Shown here one piece after another: positions 36,651 through 48,959 of a stretch of DNA of 64,000 nt (position 1 is its first letter; the number at the start of each line of letters is the position of its first letter). The position numbers and the translations under genes were made by a program. Location of the stretch: positions 59,956,907 through 60,020,906 of the forward strand of contig CM054115.1 of the NCBI GenBank assembly GCA_028673005.1, given 5' to 3'. The notes under the pieces were generated by a model, which worked only from the letters and a program-made list of their open reading frames with translations, did not search any database and was not told the origin of the DNA. The stretch is from Tanypteryx hageni. Taxonomy: Eukaryota; Arthropoda; Insecta; Odonata; Petaluridae.

Positions 36651-36992
36651 CAGGTGTGGAGAACCTTTTCTTGATGACGGGCCGCATTGATAGATGCGAA
36701 CCTTTCGGTGGGCTGCATTGGACGTTCCCAATTGTTTGACGTACCGGATTAAAGATCAAAACGGAAGTTACATAGAGATTTGGATATGCCACATAAGTGA
36801 AAATTAATTCAAATAGAGATTCTTAGGGTTAAAATTTCAGTATTAAATTTTGTATTATCATAATTAGAATTAACAATATGAATTTTTGTGTTCAAAATTT
36901 AACGGATCTCTTGTTAATCATAATTTCGCGGGCCACATTAAACGCTCTATGGGGCCACGTGCGGCCCGCAGAGTACACCTTTACAACTCCTG
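36651..36992. mobile_element. hAT-like MITE
   Basis: About 342 bp. The left end CAGGTGTGGAGAACC and the right end (reverse-complemented) CAGGAGTTGTAAAGG are imperfect inverted repeats, with 'gggccgc' subterminal on the left and 'gcggccc' on the right. This is the architecture of CAGGGGTSNNCAAA hAT elements. The 8-bp flanks (gtgtattg / gtgacatt) are only partly similar, so the target duplication is degraded or my boundary is off. Confidence 0.55.
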
Positions 36993-37000
36993 GTGACATT

Positions 37001-37050
37001 GATAGCGCATCGGATTTGAAACTCGAGTGATGGGGATCGATTCCACAGGG
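37001..37050 (+). repeat. tRNA-like SINE head
   Basis: 'tagcgcatcggatttgaaac' then 'gagtgatggggatcgattcc' gives an anticodon arm plus T-arm/B-box layout. It abuts the right end of the hAT-like element at 36992. Confidence 0.4.
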
Positions 37051-37199
37051 AGGTGATTTTCAATATCGAATTATTTATTCTTAATTTTTTGCTGCTTTTT
37101 GGCAGAACACAATAATATTTATTTACGATAGTTGTTAAAATGAAGGAAAGCGCCTCATTTAATTTGCTCTGCAATTCTTTCCTCGATCGTTAACTATCA

Positions 37200-37710
37200 T
37201 TCCGTGTGGATAAAAAATAAGAGAGGACATAGGGAGAACAAGAGAAAATAAAGAGGGACGGTGGTGCTCTGGGGTGGGGAGAGAAAAATAGTAACGGGGT
37301 TAAAGAGGGAAAACGGTCGGAAAGGGGATCGGAAAGATACTCCAAGCCACCAAAAACGAATCGTTCAAAATGGCCCGAGATTAGGATGGATAATCCGGGA
37401 AAAGACATTGAATGAAAGGGCTAAAAAAAATACATAAAGGAAGTGTCGAGACGGCTACGCGAAGAAAGATAGGGAGAGAGGACGGGAGAGGGATCGAGGA
37501 TCGCGAAGGGGGAGAGGGGAAGAGAAAGGGGCAGAAAGTCGTAGGGCGGGTGATGAATGTAATGCGAGCCTCGAGGAGTGCTTAGATGGATCGCTTACGA
37601 GGGAGTGAAAATGAGGATGGGAATAAAAATGTATTCGCGGGGGAGATTATGCTAGAAATATCCCTCCGGGAGGAAGAGAGGATGGAGGGGCAGAGTGGAG
37701 GAGATAAAAA
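37200..37710. repeat. polypurine tract
   Basis: GA-rich + strand with CpG-containing segments. Nothing gene-like in either strand. Confidence 0.55.
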
Positions 37711-38556
37711 TGCGTTTTTCTTTTCTTTTTCATCCTTGATATAGAACTGTCTCTGACGCGCTCCATTCCTTTATCCATTCTTTATAAAGGGAATCCTTCT
37801 GCGTTTTTTTTTCCACTCGCTTTTGGGAATGCTTGAAGGCGTTAAAATGAGTGTCGCCTCCCGAAAGCAGGAAAATCCTCATGGCGATGCGAGTGTATGT
37901 ATATGTATGTTTGTGTGTGTATTGCGTATGGTGAGGAGCGTGGGACCTATTCGCACGAATTGGTGCGTGAAATTTGGCGCATTCTTTCGCCCCGTGTGAA
38001 ATGAAGACGTTGAGAAAGCTAACATTCCATTTTCTGCAATATCCGATAGATTTATTGGGTTCACGTGTTTGGTAGGTATGTTGAGTTATTATTATTGCTG
38101 AAAATAATGTATAGCGTGTTTTAGCTTTAGGAAATTAATTTAATTGGATGTTTGAGACTTACGAAGATTTGATTAAAATTGGCTTGCGTGCAAATATGTT
38201 CTCCTTTTTTTAAACGACTTTGATGTAAAACGGATATAAATTAACTATCGGAAAATTTTATATGAATTCCGGTTTTATTTGATCATGAATTATTTATGTC
38301 TATGTCGTACCATGAAGATTTAAAATATTGGCTAAATCTTTGTTCAAAGTTGTTTTGAGTTTTCAGTAAAATACGATTTACAGTAAAAATTAACAAAATG
38401 TAAGAAATCATTGCATTCATAATTTAGGCATTCCAATTCATCAGTTAACTTTATAAGCATTCATTGCTTCATCTGTGTTTATAATTTTTTTTTAACATAT
38501 GATTTCATTACCTATACTCCTCTCAGTCAGATATACCTCCAAACGCCCTCTTACAT

Positions 38557-38640
38557 CAGCGGTTCTCAAAATGTATTCTGAGAAACTTTTAATGCATTCC
38601 GTGAATCATCGGATGTTCCCCACAAGCAACGTGCCTCTTT
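38557..38640 (+). mobile_element. hAT-like left end
   Basis: It begins CAGCGGTTCTCAAA and runs on as 'ctgagaaacttttaatgcat', the usual CAGYGGTTCTCAA start of hAT-derived elements. No matching right end was found within the next several hundred bases. Confidence 0.4.
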
Positions 38641-38999
38641 CCGTCTCATTCTCTTAGGCTTGACACCCTTTGGACTTCCCTATCAGAGAAAATTAATGGT
38701 TCCATGTACTCGAGATGCATGATAAAACTTAATCTATACTATTGTTATTTATTAATTTAAGTTTGAACTAGAAATAATTGATCTCAAACAGTAATAAAAA
38801 TCCTACAAGGTATATTAATCGTCGTAAATTATTGGAATATTATGAACTATATGACCTCATTGTTCTTATCATTGATTGCAAATCTTAAGTTTACAATAAG
38901 TTTTTAGTAATAGGAAAAACTTGCTGTTCGCATTTCATATAAGACTCTTTCCTAGTTTCTTGAGTATCAATTAAAATGAAAGATGTCAAAAACGAACAT

Positions 39000-39730
39000 G
39001 ATCCCTGTTTTTACTCAACCCTTCGATTTCGATGTAAATATCCTTGACACGGATCTCCCTTCACCTGAACGATCAGTCCGAACCTCTGATCTCGTCGAGC
39101 ACGCTAACCGTCAACAATACTTTCGTCGGAGCAGTTCCGAAACCGATTGCGCTAAAAGCTTCCCCCCTCAACCGCGATAGAGGGTAAAATTTGCTCGGAC
39201 AGAACTTTCCCATCCGAGCACAGAGCAATCCTCGAAACAACCTTTCTAAAGCGCGGCTGCCCACCGGATCTGGTTCAGGAACAGATCCGACGGGCTCAAC
39301 ATCCACTCAGCCGCAGCTTATCCTCGCAACCACCCTCTGACTGACACGAAGAGCTCCCTCCGCCCTTTTAACCCCCTTTATTCTCTCCCTCTTCCCATCC
39401 AACCCCCTTCTCCTCACGCGACCACGCCGACTACACAAGATACTCCCAAAGACATAATTTCCGCCGCAGACATAACCTCTCCGACTTCTACACATCAGCT
39501 CTTCTTCTCCCCCTCCACCTTCTTCTCTTGGACTCCATTCTTGGTGGCTTGCGTGGTATCATGTAGTTGTGGACGTTCTTAAGGCGTTCATCCATTTCTC
39601 GCTCCGACCGCGAAATCCCTTGCGACGTTCCTTTGTTCAAAGAACCACTCCCACTGTTGAAACGTGACACATTCTCAAAGTTCATTTTGACGCTTCGGAA
39701 TAAATACACTCTAAATATCTGAACCACGTT
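39000..39730. other. C-rich block of different composition, status unknown
   Basis: This ~0.7-kb block is noticeably richer in C and CpG than its AT-rich neighbours and has 60-80-codon frames on both strands, with no splice consensus or start context. The minus strand near 39520-39640 reads SEREMDERLKNVHNYM, which looks protein-like, but frames are interrupted. It could be a decayed retroelement coding segment; no diagnostic motif is seen. Confidence 0.2.
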
Positions 39731-40105
39731 GCGCTTGTTTATTCGTGAGCAATGCTAATGACGTTGCTTGCTAATACGGAGAATCGATGACCCCGAAAAA
39801 AGACGAATTTCGCTACAAAGTTAAAGATCATGGGAATGACTGTGCCTTAATTTTGTCTGGTATTTTTCTGCATAAAACAGCTTCTTATGTACGGTATGTA
39901 AGCATGATACGTCATGTTGCAAGGTTGGTAAATCCATCGCTAAGCTGATTATTCAAGTAGAGTACCGGAAGTTTAATTATGTTTATGAAAAGTTTGCAGG
40001 TGTTAGATTGTTATTCACTACTATATACAATCCTATTATTATAATGAAAGCAAACATTATTCTATCATTGTGCATATAAAACTTTAAGAATTTCCGTGAA
40101 CAACT

Positions 40106-40180
40106 GATGCCCGGCACGTCTCCATGCACGTTTTACGCGGGCCACCATCTATAATCCCATGGGTTCGATTCCGGAAGAGT
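40106..40180 (+). repeat. tRNA-like SINE head
   Basis: 'gatgcccggcacgtctccatg' (in part) through 'cccatgggttcgattccgg', with a perfect B box GGTTCGATTCC pairing in a CCCATGGG-type arm. The A-box half is unclear. Confidence 0.4.
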
Positions 40181-42285
40181 TTACTTTCTCTATATGATTA
40201 TCATGTGCATGATTTTGGATATTTTTCGTTTGCATTAAAAATTTTTTAAATCAAGATCTTGGAACGTGAAATTGTTGAAGTCATAATGAACGATATACAT
40301 TTTTCCGGTCAAAAAACTTTCGTAATTTCGACTAGAAATTACACTAATATTTTGAACAATAAGCGTTTCGTAGTTCGGTAATAAACACGTCCTTAAACAG
40401 CACATTTATCACAGAGAGTAAAATGTAACTAATGCACGCGTATTTGCACGAAAAGTGATAACTGTGTTAGTTGGTATTAATGTCAGGTAATCACTGGAGC
40501 ACCGGAAATGAATTTTCGAAATTAATTTTCATCGTAGAGCGTTAGTTTATCCACACACCATATCACTGTAAAAATCCTTTGGACAAACGCGATCACATGA
40601 TGCCTGAAATTCATTTAACTCAAGGAGTAAAATACAGACCTAAGTTTAGAAAAATCTTTGCCACAGGTGGCCGTATTAAAATGTTTTACAGATGGACTTG
40701 CCGTTAAATATACTCGCTTTCCTCAAACTGATGGATTAGAGCAATCAACTCGCTCTCCTTTTTCGCATGTAATGCTTCTTTCTCTGTAAATCAAACATTG
40801 ACAACTTTTCTAAAATTGAGGCGTCTTATAAAAAACGTCCGCAGAAAACAAGAACCACACGTTTAAAACTTCGATCGGAGAAGACTCAACAATGAATCTT
40901 TAGGGGTTCCACCTATATTTATTAGCTGTATAGGATGAAACAAAACTTAACTATTATTAAGAATATTTGTATACACGCACATTTTTAACTAACGAAACCA
41001 CGAAATGAAAGGTGAAGCAAATAAATCACGGTGTCCAAAAATATTTTTTGATACCTTTTATTTGGCGAAGGCAACATTTCCGAAAATAATGATTTCTTCC
41101 AGGAGAGATTTTGTATCAAGTATTTGTTTCCCTCTTGAAAAAAGTAAAAATTTTCTTTTGCATTTCAATAAGCGCAAAATGAGTTTTTAGGACTACTTGG
41201 CAGAAGAGAGGAAAAAATTGTTTATCTTTCCTGATTTTCTCTCCTTCCTCAGGAAAACAGGAACGGCGAAAAAACATACCGAGGAAAAAATAATTGACCG
41301 GCTCATTTACTTCACAGGGCGTGACATATATCGGGCCACCGGCGATTTTAGCCGGAAGTCTCCATAATCAGAGAGGCGAATAAATCTCATCGCGACCCTG
41401 AATACTAATATCCAATCAATCGATCCAGCGAGCGGAGAATAAAACGGATGAGCTCACCTCTTTCGGGCCCTTTCTATCGTATCTATCCCTACCTCTCCTT
41501 TTCTCCATAAATTGCACTTATGTACATACCTCTTTTCAATTATTTTTTGTGTTCAACTTTTAGTCAGTCTTGTTACAACAGTTCTCCTCATACACTAGCG
41601 GGATATAATAAAACCAAGTGTTTTCTCTCTCCATATTTATGAATAATGAATAGCAACAACAGACAGGCGTGCACATGAAAACATCTTCGCTAAAAGATGG
41701 TGGTCTTAGTTTTTACTGATTTGGTTGTGCCATGAAGACGGCAAGTAGCAGAAATATGAATCTTACTGGCTCATTGTCTTGACTAGACAATAATTGTTAT
41801 AAAAACTAAAATATCGGTGAAAGTGAAATAAAAAACCGAATCTAACCGATTCTTAAAACAACAATCACAAAAACACCCTAGGGGTTTAAAGTTATAGGAA
41901 ATATCCCTATGATGCGCTTTCCACGTAAACAAGGAAAGGATAATGTAAAAAATACTTTCCTTCCTTTCTTATTCATCGTAAAAATTAACTCATAATTCAA
42001 CGTGATGAGCCGCTATTTTTAAACCTTAAAGTAAAAATAAACGATGATGCCACCGGGAATAAAGATCCTTCAGCTTCGGTCTCTCACATGTATCGCCCAC
42101 ATGATTTGGAGCTGCACACTCCGTTCTTTCGATGGGAAGAGAGATGGTTCGTGGAGTGGCGGGAAATAGCAACAGGAGAAGAGGGAGAGAGTTTTGTATG
42201 TGTGTGTGAGAGAGAGGGAGAAATGCCCCATTTAGAAAAATTCGCAGCGGAGGAGAAAGAAAGGAGGAAGAGAGGAAAGAGACAG
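40181..42285. other. gene-free stretch
   Basis: AT-rich, with a modestly conserved-looking CpG-containing segment at 41300-41470. No splice pair or RNA gene supported. Confidence 0.4.
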
Positions 42286-42289
42286 AGAG

Positions 42290-42990
42290 AGAGCGATATA
42301 GAGAGCTAGAGAAAGAGAGGAGGAGGAGAGAGATCAAGATAGAAAAAGATGGGAAAGAGAGAGGAAAAGGAAGAGGTAAAGATAGAGGGAAAGCAAGAAG
42401 GAACGAAAGAAGGGAAAGAGGAGGGAGGGGGGAGAGAGGGAGAGTGGAGGGAGATCAAGAGGGAAAGAGAGGGAAGAGAGAGGGGGGAGATAGAGGGGAG
42501 AGAGGAGAGGAGAAAAATGGAGACAGAGAGAGGGAGGAAAAAGAGATAGGAAGGATATAATAGGAGACAGACGGAGATAGAGGGGGGAGAGAGTGTGAAA
42601 AAGAGAGGGAGAGAGAGAGAGAGGGAGGAAAGAGAGATAGGGAGGAAAGAGAGATAGAGAGGATATAACGGGAGACAGACGGGGATAGAGGGGAGAGAGA
42701 GGGTGGGAGAGGAGAGACAGAGAGAGAGGGAGGAAAGAGAGATAGGGAGGATATAAAGGGGAGACAGACGGAGCTAGAGAGGGAGATAGAGAGAAGGGGA
42801 TAGAGAGAGAGGGGGAGATAGAGAGAGGGAGAGAGAAGTGTGAGAGGGGTAGAGCATGACAGGGGTGAGAAAGAGGGTGGGGGAGAGAGGGGGAGATTAA
42901 GGGAGACAGAGAGAGGGGAGATTGCGTGAGAGATGGGGATAGAGAGGGAGAGAAGAGAGAGAGAGGGTAGGAGAGAGGGCTGTCCGATTT
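42290..42990. repeat. polypurine tract with imperfect minisatellite
   Basis: About 700 bp of nearly pure GA on the + strand. A longer motif, 'ggatataa..ggagacagacgg', recurs at 42553, 42661 and 42749 (spacings 108 and 88), so part of the tract expanded in units of about 0.1 kb. The 222-codon Ser/Leu/Pro minus frame is a composition artefact. Confidence 0.8.
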
Positions 42991-43129
42991 GTCATAGAGC
43001 ATTGTACCATTTATGCAAAATGCCTAAAATTGACCCGTGTGCCGAGGACGGGACTCTTCAATATGATTGGCCCGCTCGCTTATGCCGCGTCGACCGAGAA
43101 GGAGAGGATTTGATGATTTAAGAGGAAAA

Positions 43130-45235
43130 TAGAAAGGGGGCGAGGGAGGCATGGTGGCCGCTATTAGCTTTTGTTTGTGTCGGTAGTCGGGGTGATGCGG
43201 GGAGGGTAAGGAGGTTGAGAGAAAGTTCGATGTTATTCTCTGCGTTGGGAGAGAGTGGGGGGAGAGGTAAAGTGAGTCACGGCTTCGGTACGGAGTCGCC
43301 ATTGTCGGCGGCTATCCCAGAAAACGTACCAGCGTCAGTTTTCCCCCTGTACTACTACACGACTCGCCGAGAAAAATAATATAAAAAATATGGCCAATAT
43401 ATACCCTCCATCGAGTAATAAACCGTCCCTGTATGCCCTACTGTGTATATAACGCCGCGGTGTTATGTTATGAAATAACGTTCGGTAGAGATGGGGACGG
43501 GTTGATAGCGGGTTGAAAAGTGAGGTTATTTTTATCATTTTACCGTTTTTTTTATCCTCTCTCCCTATCGCGTACGCCGGGGATGGGAGGAGGAAGAAGG
43601 GGAAAGAGGTAGAGAGGGTCGAAGGGTACACGCGAGGTTTGCGGAAGAAGGGGGAATACAACACGTCTGCAGCAGATGCTATTGGACTGGATCGTCGGTC
43701 GACCTCATTTTATTAGCGGGGTATCGGTGCAGCGGACTACGTAAGGGGGGGGGGGTGGGAGGGATAAAAGGAGAGAGTTTCTTCCCTCGACCTGGGCTAA
43801 CCTTCCCCCGGGATCGGAGATGCAGGTCTGGATATGTGGCGGGGCCACCATTCGATGTAGGTCGATCTCTCTTACGTATCCTCGATTTAGGAAGTGCTCC
43901 GTAGTGACACGGTTTTTTTAAAGGCCCTTCGGCAAGTTGGTTTTTTGAACTGCATGGGGAGGCTCGGGAACGTGGCTTTGGGCCGCGAAATATTTTTGGG
44001 TTCGAGTTCGTTAAATTATTCGCGGTTATTCGATTCGGTCGGTCGGGAATGAAAACGACGCCGAAAGGTCGTGAATATTTCAAAACGCTTCGAATTTTTT
44101 TGTGCGTGTGCGGTAGGGTCGAATTAAGGGTTATTTTTGGATTCGTTGTGTTGCCGGACTCGTTCTTGAATTATAAATAAATCGTAGGGATGGAAAATGT
44201 TTCGCATGCGTGACCGCGCATATATTATGAATTTGGGTGTAAATTGTTCGTTGTTTCCTTAATTTCGCAATTGTATTCATTATGGATATATTCTAATTCC
44301 AACATGACATGTATTCTTATCAGTTTCGCAAAAAATATCAACTAAATATTCCCATTCAAAGAATGTACTACATTATGGTCCGTACGAATAGCAAAGGCAC
44401 CTGCCATCAGTTAATATTTTTAAACTCCGATTTATAATAAGTATAGCAAAGAAGTCAAGGTTAAAAATGTAAAAACAATTGCTACGATATGCATCTTTGG
44501 AAATTTTAATCAACTGTAGTACGAATTCTAGCAGGTGTCCAAAATAACATGTTTTTTCGTATAAAAATACGTTGAATTTTCATGTTTTAGTTAGCTTGCT
44601 GCGCTTACATGCCTAGGTGTTGAAACATTTTCCACATATTTAAAGAAAAAATGTATTCTTGAAATATGTAAATATATTGCCTTCATATTTATTGACCAAG
44701 TCCTAGTATTATTTCATTGTGAAACGGATTATAACCCGTGAAATGCAGTTCAAATTTTAGACGGTGTTACTATTTTTTGAACTTTTTTTACCTTACACGT
44801 CTACATCCATAGAATTACGGGTTAATCAACGATCAAATTTTACATCGGGGCCATGAGAAACGATGGAGGAAAAATGTACCTAGCTCACTGATGAGGATGG
44901 AGCATCAAACATTAATGTCCACCAGAGATCCAAACACACACTCTCTACTGTGTCCAACGCGAAAATGTTATGTCCTCTCCACTACGATAGCTTTTTAAAA
45001 CTCTCTTGTCTTCGTTTTTTTCTCGGAGTTGGTGATTCTTTTGCCATCCCTCTACCCCTCCCCCATTAACGCTTCTCCTCCCCCTCCTCACATACCCCTA
45101 TTTGGACCCTTTCGCCGCTCGAAATGGCACGCACGTCGAAGAGTTTGGCGATAAACCCTGCTGCAGAAGTGGAGACGCGGGCACTCATTAACTCCCTTTC
45201 TCTCTCTCCCACTCCCACTTGTAGGAAGGGAAAGT
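43130..45235. other. CpG-rich then AT-rich gene-free stretch
   Basis: 43130-44100 is relatively GC/CpG-rich with GA patches and an 11-G run near 43746-43756. Frames up to 134 codons on the minus strand lack splice or initiation support. From 44100 the sequence is AT-rich with nothing recognisable. Confidence 0.35.
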
Positions 45236-45239
45236 GGTG

Positions 45240-46270
45240 TGCGGTTAACAGGGTCGGTGGGAAGGAAAGGAGGGAATGAAGAATTGCTTGGAAGAGAAGA
45301 GAAAATTGTTCGGGTGAATAGGGAGATGTGGGGTTAAGAGGGACAGGGAGGGAAAATGGAGAAGGGAGGATAAGACGGATGGAGAAAGAATGTGGAAGTA
45401 AAGAGAGAGAGAGAGAGAGAGCAAATGAGAGGGGAGGGAGGGAAAGAGGAAGGAACGAAGGAGAGGAGAAGGGAAAACGAAGAAGATAGCTGGAAGAGTA
45501 AGAGGAAGAAGGAGGAATAAGTGAAGTGATGAAGTAAAACGAAGGAAAAAGAAAAAAGACTGAAATGATAAATTACTGAGGGCAAAGATGGTGGAAACGA
45601 GTAGACAATATGGGAAAAATAGAATGGGATGAGAAAGAAGAAGAGACGGATGCGATAAATGAGGAAGAATGGAAAAACGGTCAGGAAATAGGACAAAGTT
45701 GAAAAGGATTATAAAAAATTGTCAGTGAATAAGTGAGATAATGGAAGAAGAAAAGTTCAAAGAAAAGAACGAAGATGGTGGGTAAAAGTAGACGACATAG
45801 AAGAGAGAACCGAGGATATAAGCGGTGTCAAGAATAGTATGGATATGAGAGTGTAGAAAAAGAATGGGATAGCCGATACAGACTAAGGAAGGAGTAAAAA
45901 AGACAAGGATGAAACGCAACGAGAAGAAGATGGTGGCACGAGATAAAAGAAGAGAGGAATATAGAGACGAGAGATGAAAGAGGATGGGAGAAGAAGTAAG
46001 GAGAAGAAAAACGACGAACGAGCTAAAAAGAATGAGTGAAAGAAAAGGATATTACCATGGTAAATAAGGAAAAATGGGAAAAGTAAAATAGGAGAAAAGA
46101 GGATGAAGGTAGTAATGGTTTGAGTTCGTAGAGATGTAGAATGGATAAAGATATAAAAAATAAAGATAGTGGGAAAGAAAGAAGATAGTGCATTAAAGAG
46201 TACTGGAATGAAAAAAGGATGCAAGATATGGAGGAAGATAGAAGAGGCTAAGGGAGAGAAAGAGGGCATA
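45240..46270. repeat. polypurine tract of about 1 kb
   Basis: The longest GA-rich tract here. Sampled 60-base lines are close to 90% purine. It contains (GA)n at about 45401-45422. Minus-strand frames of 65-128 codons (Ser/Phe/Leu-rich) are artefacts. Confidence 0.8.
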
Positions 46271-46699
46271 ACTATATAGCATCTGCCTTAAAAAATAAAA
46301 GACGGATCATTCGGCCATATTTTCTTTCCTCCCTCGCTTTCTCGCTTATTTTGTTTTTTATCGTCGCTTCTGCGAGAATCTGTAAGATCGCGAGGAGAAG
46401 AGTGAGAGGAGGCGGAGGAGGATATGGTTTTCATAGGGACAGTTAGAGGGAGAAAGACAGAGAGATAGAGAGCTGATAAAAATAATCCCCCTTTTATGTG
46501 TGTATAGAGAGAGAAATATGGAGGGTATCGAAGGGGGAAATGCCCCCGCAAAGGGTTCTTTTTGAGGAAGCGGGAGGGAGGGGAAAAAGAGGTTACAGAT
46601 ACAAGGGGCAGATTACGAGCTCGTATGGGACACCAACGTTGGACGTGGGTGGGACGATCGGTGGCGTTGGGAGAGCTTTTTGTACATAAATCCCGCCCG

Positions 46700-46769
46700 C
46701 CCTCTCTCTCTCTCTCTCTCTCCCTCTTTCTCTCTCTCTCTCCCTCTCTCTCTCTCTCCCTCTCTCCCA
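46700..46769. repeat. (CT)n-rich simple repeat
   Basis: Pyrimidine repeat of CT with occasional CCT/CTTT interruptions, about 70 bp. Confidence 0.9.
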
Positions 46770-46779
46770 CCAACGGCCG

Positions 46780-47930
46780 TAAAAACCCCTTTAAAAAACG
46801 ACCACGATCATTTCGGAAGGGGAATTATTGTTTTTTCCCCGAATGTGATGCCGTTCTCTCCGCCAAAAAATTTCTGTATGTTCCCTTGCGTCGGCTCAGG
46901 ATTTTTTTACATTTTTCCAAAAATATTTTTTTATTTTTTTGACTTCCATCTCTCCTCCTATCCATCACGGCGGTTAACGATAGGTTATGTCGCTCTGTAA
47001 TGGTTTGCGCCGTGTTTGATTTTTTTTCGAAGGGGGAGACGACGGGGAGGACTTTTGTGGGGAAGAGAAAGAGAGACGGAGGGGAGTATCAGAATCCGCT
47101 TGATGCTATCGGTTCGCCGAAAGCACAGGTTTCGATGAAAACATTTTTCGGTTTGAAATTATCTTGGCATTAAGTCCTGTGCGGTAGGATGGCCGGTCAT
47201 GAAATGGAAACGATTTCTTTATACTTCGAATCCTCTCGTGTTATTTTTGCCTAGTTCGAAGACTATTCGAGTTTTTTATTTTCCAAATGCATAGAAATGA
47301 ATGCTTCCCACGGGCATATTTAGGTTTTATATTTGAAGGCTTAAAACTTGCATAAATATATGTATTTAAGTTGCAATGTGACAAGAGTATTTTTTTTAAA
47401 TCTATACGTATCATAAAAATAGGTTCGGTTGTTCTTGAGAAAAGACAGCCATTATATCTCCCCCTAATGCGTTCACAATGTTTATGGTACACACAAATAC
47501 ATATATCTTCTTTAGCTATAACTCATAAATGTATATATTTACGTTACCTGGCGTTGATGAGCTTTAATAAAATCACCTTAAAAACATAAATACCTACGGA
47601 AGATGTTTTTTCTCCGTCGAATACAAAATTGCCAGTATGAATTTAATTTATTTGAAAAAATCTCACATGCCATGATCTCTTGGAAGGCTTGTCAATGGTT
47701 GAAACATCAAAAAGGTTAGGTTGTTTCGGACCAGCCACGCACCTAAAAACCTTTGATTTAATTTTCCCTTTCAGTGGTTTGCAAGCACCTTTGCGGGCCG
47801 CGTCAGATGAATGGACACCTTTTCCAATTTTAATGAAAAGGTCCTCTTTTCACTCTTCGCCATCATAATAAAGGTCGAGAACTTAATTCTATCCTTTCTC
47901 TTTATCCTTCACGCCACCGAAATTCACTCT
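46780..47930. other. gene-free stretch
   Basis: An acceptor-like 'ttaattttccctttcag' ends near 47773 and is followed by 60-90 nt open in two phases without a usable donor. Not called. Confidence 0.35.
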
Positions 47931-47934
47931 AAAA

Positions 47935-48520
47935 CACCTGGTCTCTTTCTTCTCTCCCTCTCTCTTCCACTTTCGTTCTTGCTTTCCGTCCTTGCTCTCC
48001 ATTTCGCTTCCTCACCTCTCACCGATTTTTTTATATTACCTCAATAATAATCACATACTGCAATTAATAATTTTCTTTTAAATTTTGTGCTCCAAACTCA
48101 TGTATTAATTGAAAACAATGTTAAATTGATTGGGTACCTGAGTGGGTTTGTTGTCCTCTTGTCAAATTAAATCATTTTTTCTTCCTTCTTATGTTTTTCT
48201 GTCTCTGTATTTCTCTTTTTCCACCAAATTTCCTCTGTTAAAACTACTGATTTTCCTTCTCTTTCTTCTCTGTCTTTATCTCCTGCGTTATTTCTCTCGC
48301 AGTATCCATTTTCCCAACTCCCTTCTCCTTCTCTCTATCTATCTCCATCTAACTCCTTCACCGTATCCCTCCCCATCGCCTATTCTCAAGCTCTCTTTCA
48401 CGAATTTCAATCTTTTTGTTTCAGTAACTTTTTTGCTCTTAAACTTTCCCCTTTTAAAAACATTTTTTCCTCTGCCTTCATTTCTTAAACAAGGCTTTCA
48501 TCCTCACTTTTTTCACCCCT
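47935..48520. repeat. polypyrimidine-rich tract
   Basis: CT/TTC-rich + strand interrupted by an AT-rich break at 48030-48160. The 156-codon Leu/Ser/Phe-rich frame is not credible as a gene. Confidence 0.5.
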
Positions 48521-48874
48521 TTTTATTCACTGTACGGTTCTTTTTTCGTTCAAATTTATGTGGAAAGTTTCGTCCTCTTTTAAGTAATGGCTGTTATTTG
48601 CTTTTAAAATAATTCATTTCTTCCATTGTGATTTCGAAAATGTTTCTTCCACGACGATTTCTCGTACCTGAGCGTGTTTGAACAAGGTCAATTTCCATGA
48701 CGGCATTAATAAGTTTATGTAATACCATAATCTTCTATTCGAAACGTAGTGTTGAGTTACACTGGTTGCAAATTTTTCTTTCTTCTATAATATTATAGTC
48801 AAACCAAAAGTATTTTGAGTTTATTTAGCAATTCCAGATTTATTCTGAATATGTTAACGTTTCACATTATTAAT

Positions 48875-48877
<3 letters not shown>

Positions 48878-48955
<78 letters not shown>
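48878..48955. repeat. (AT)39 microsatellite
   Basis: Uninterrupted AT dinucleotide repeat of 78 bp, the longest of the four in the window. Confidence 0.97.
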
Positions 48956-48959
48956 CTAT

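Noticed and set aside
42334..43002. 222-codon minus-strand open frame, the longest in the window
   Set aside because: It is the complement of a nearly pure GA tract. The product is Ser/Leu/Pro repeats with no start, splice or domain evidence.
45334..46269. Series of 65-128-codon minus frames rich in Phe, Ser and Leu
   Set aside because: Shadows of the 1-kb polypurine tract. The hydrophobicity comes from TTC/CTT/TCT codons, not membrane segments of real genes.
46288..46773. 161-codon minus frame beginning with Arg/Glu repeats
   Set aside because: Its N-terminal third is the complement of the (CT)n repeat at 46700-46769. The remainder has no recognised motif or splice sites.
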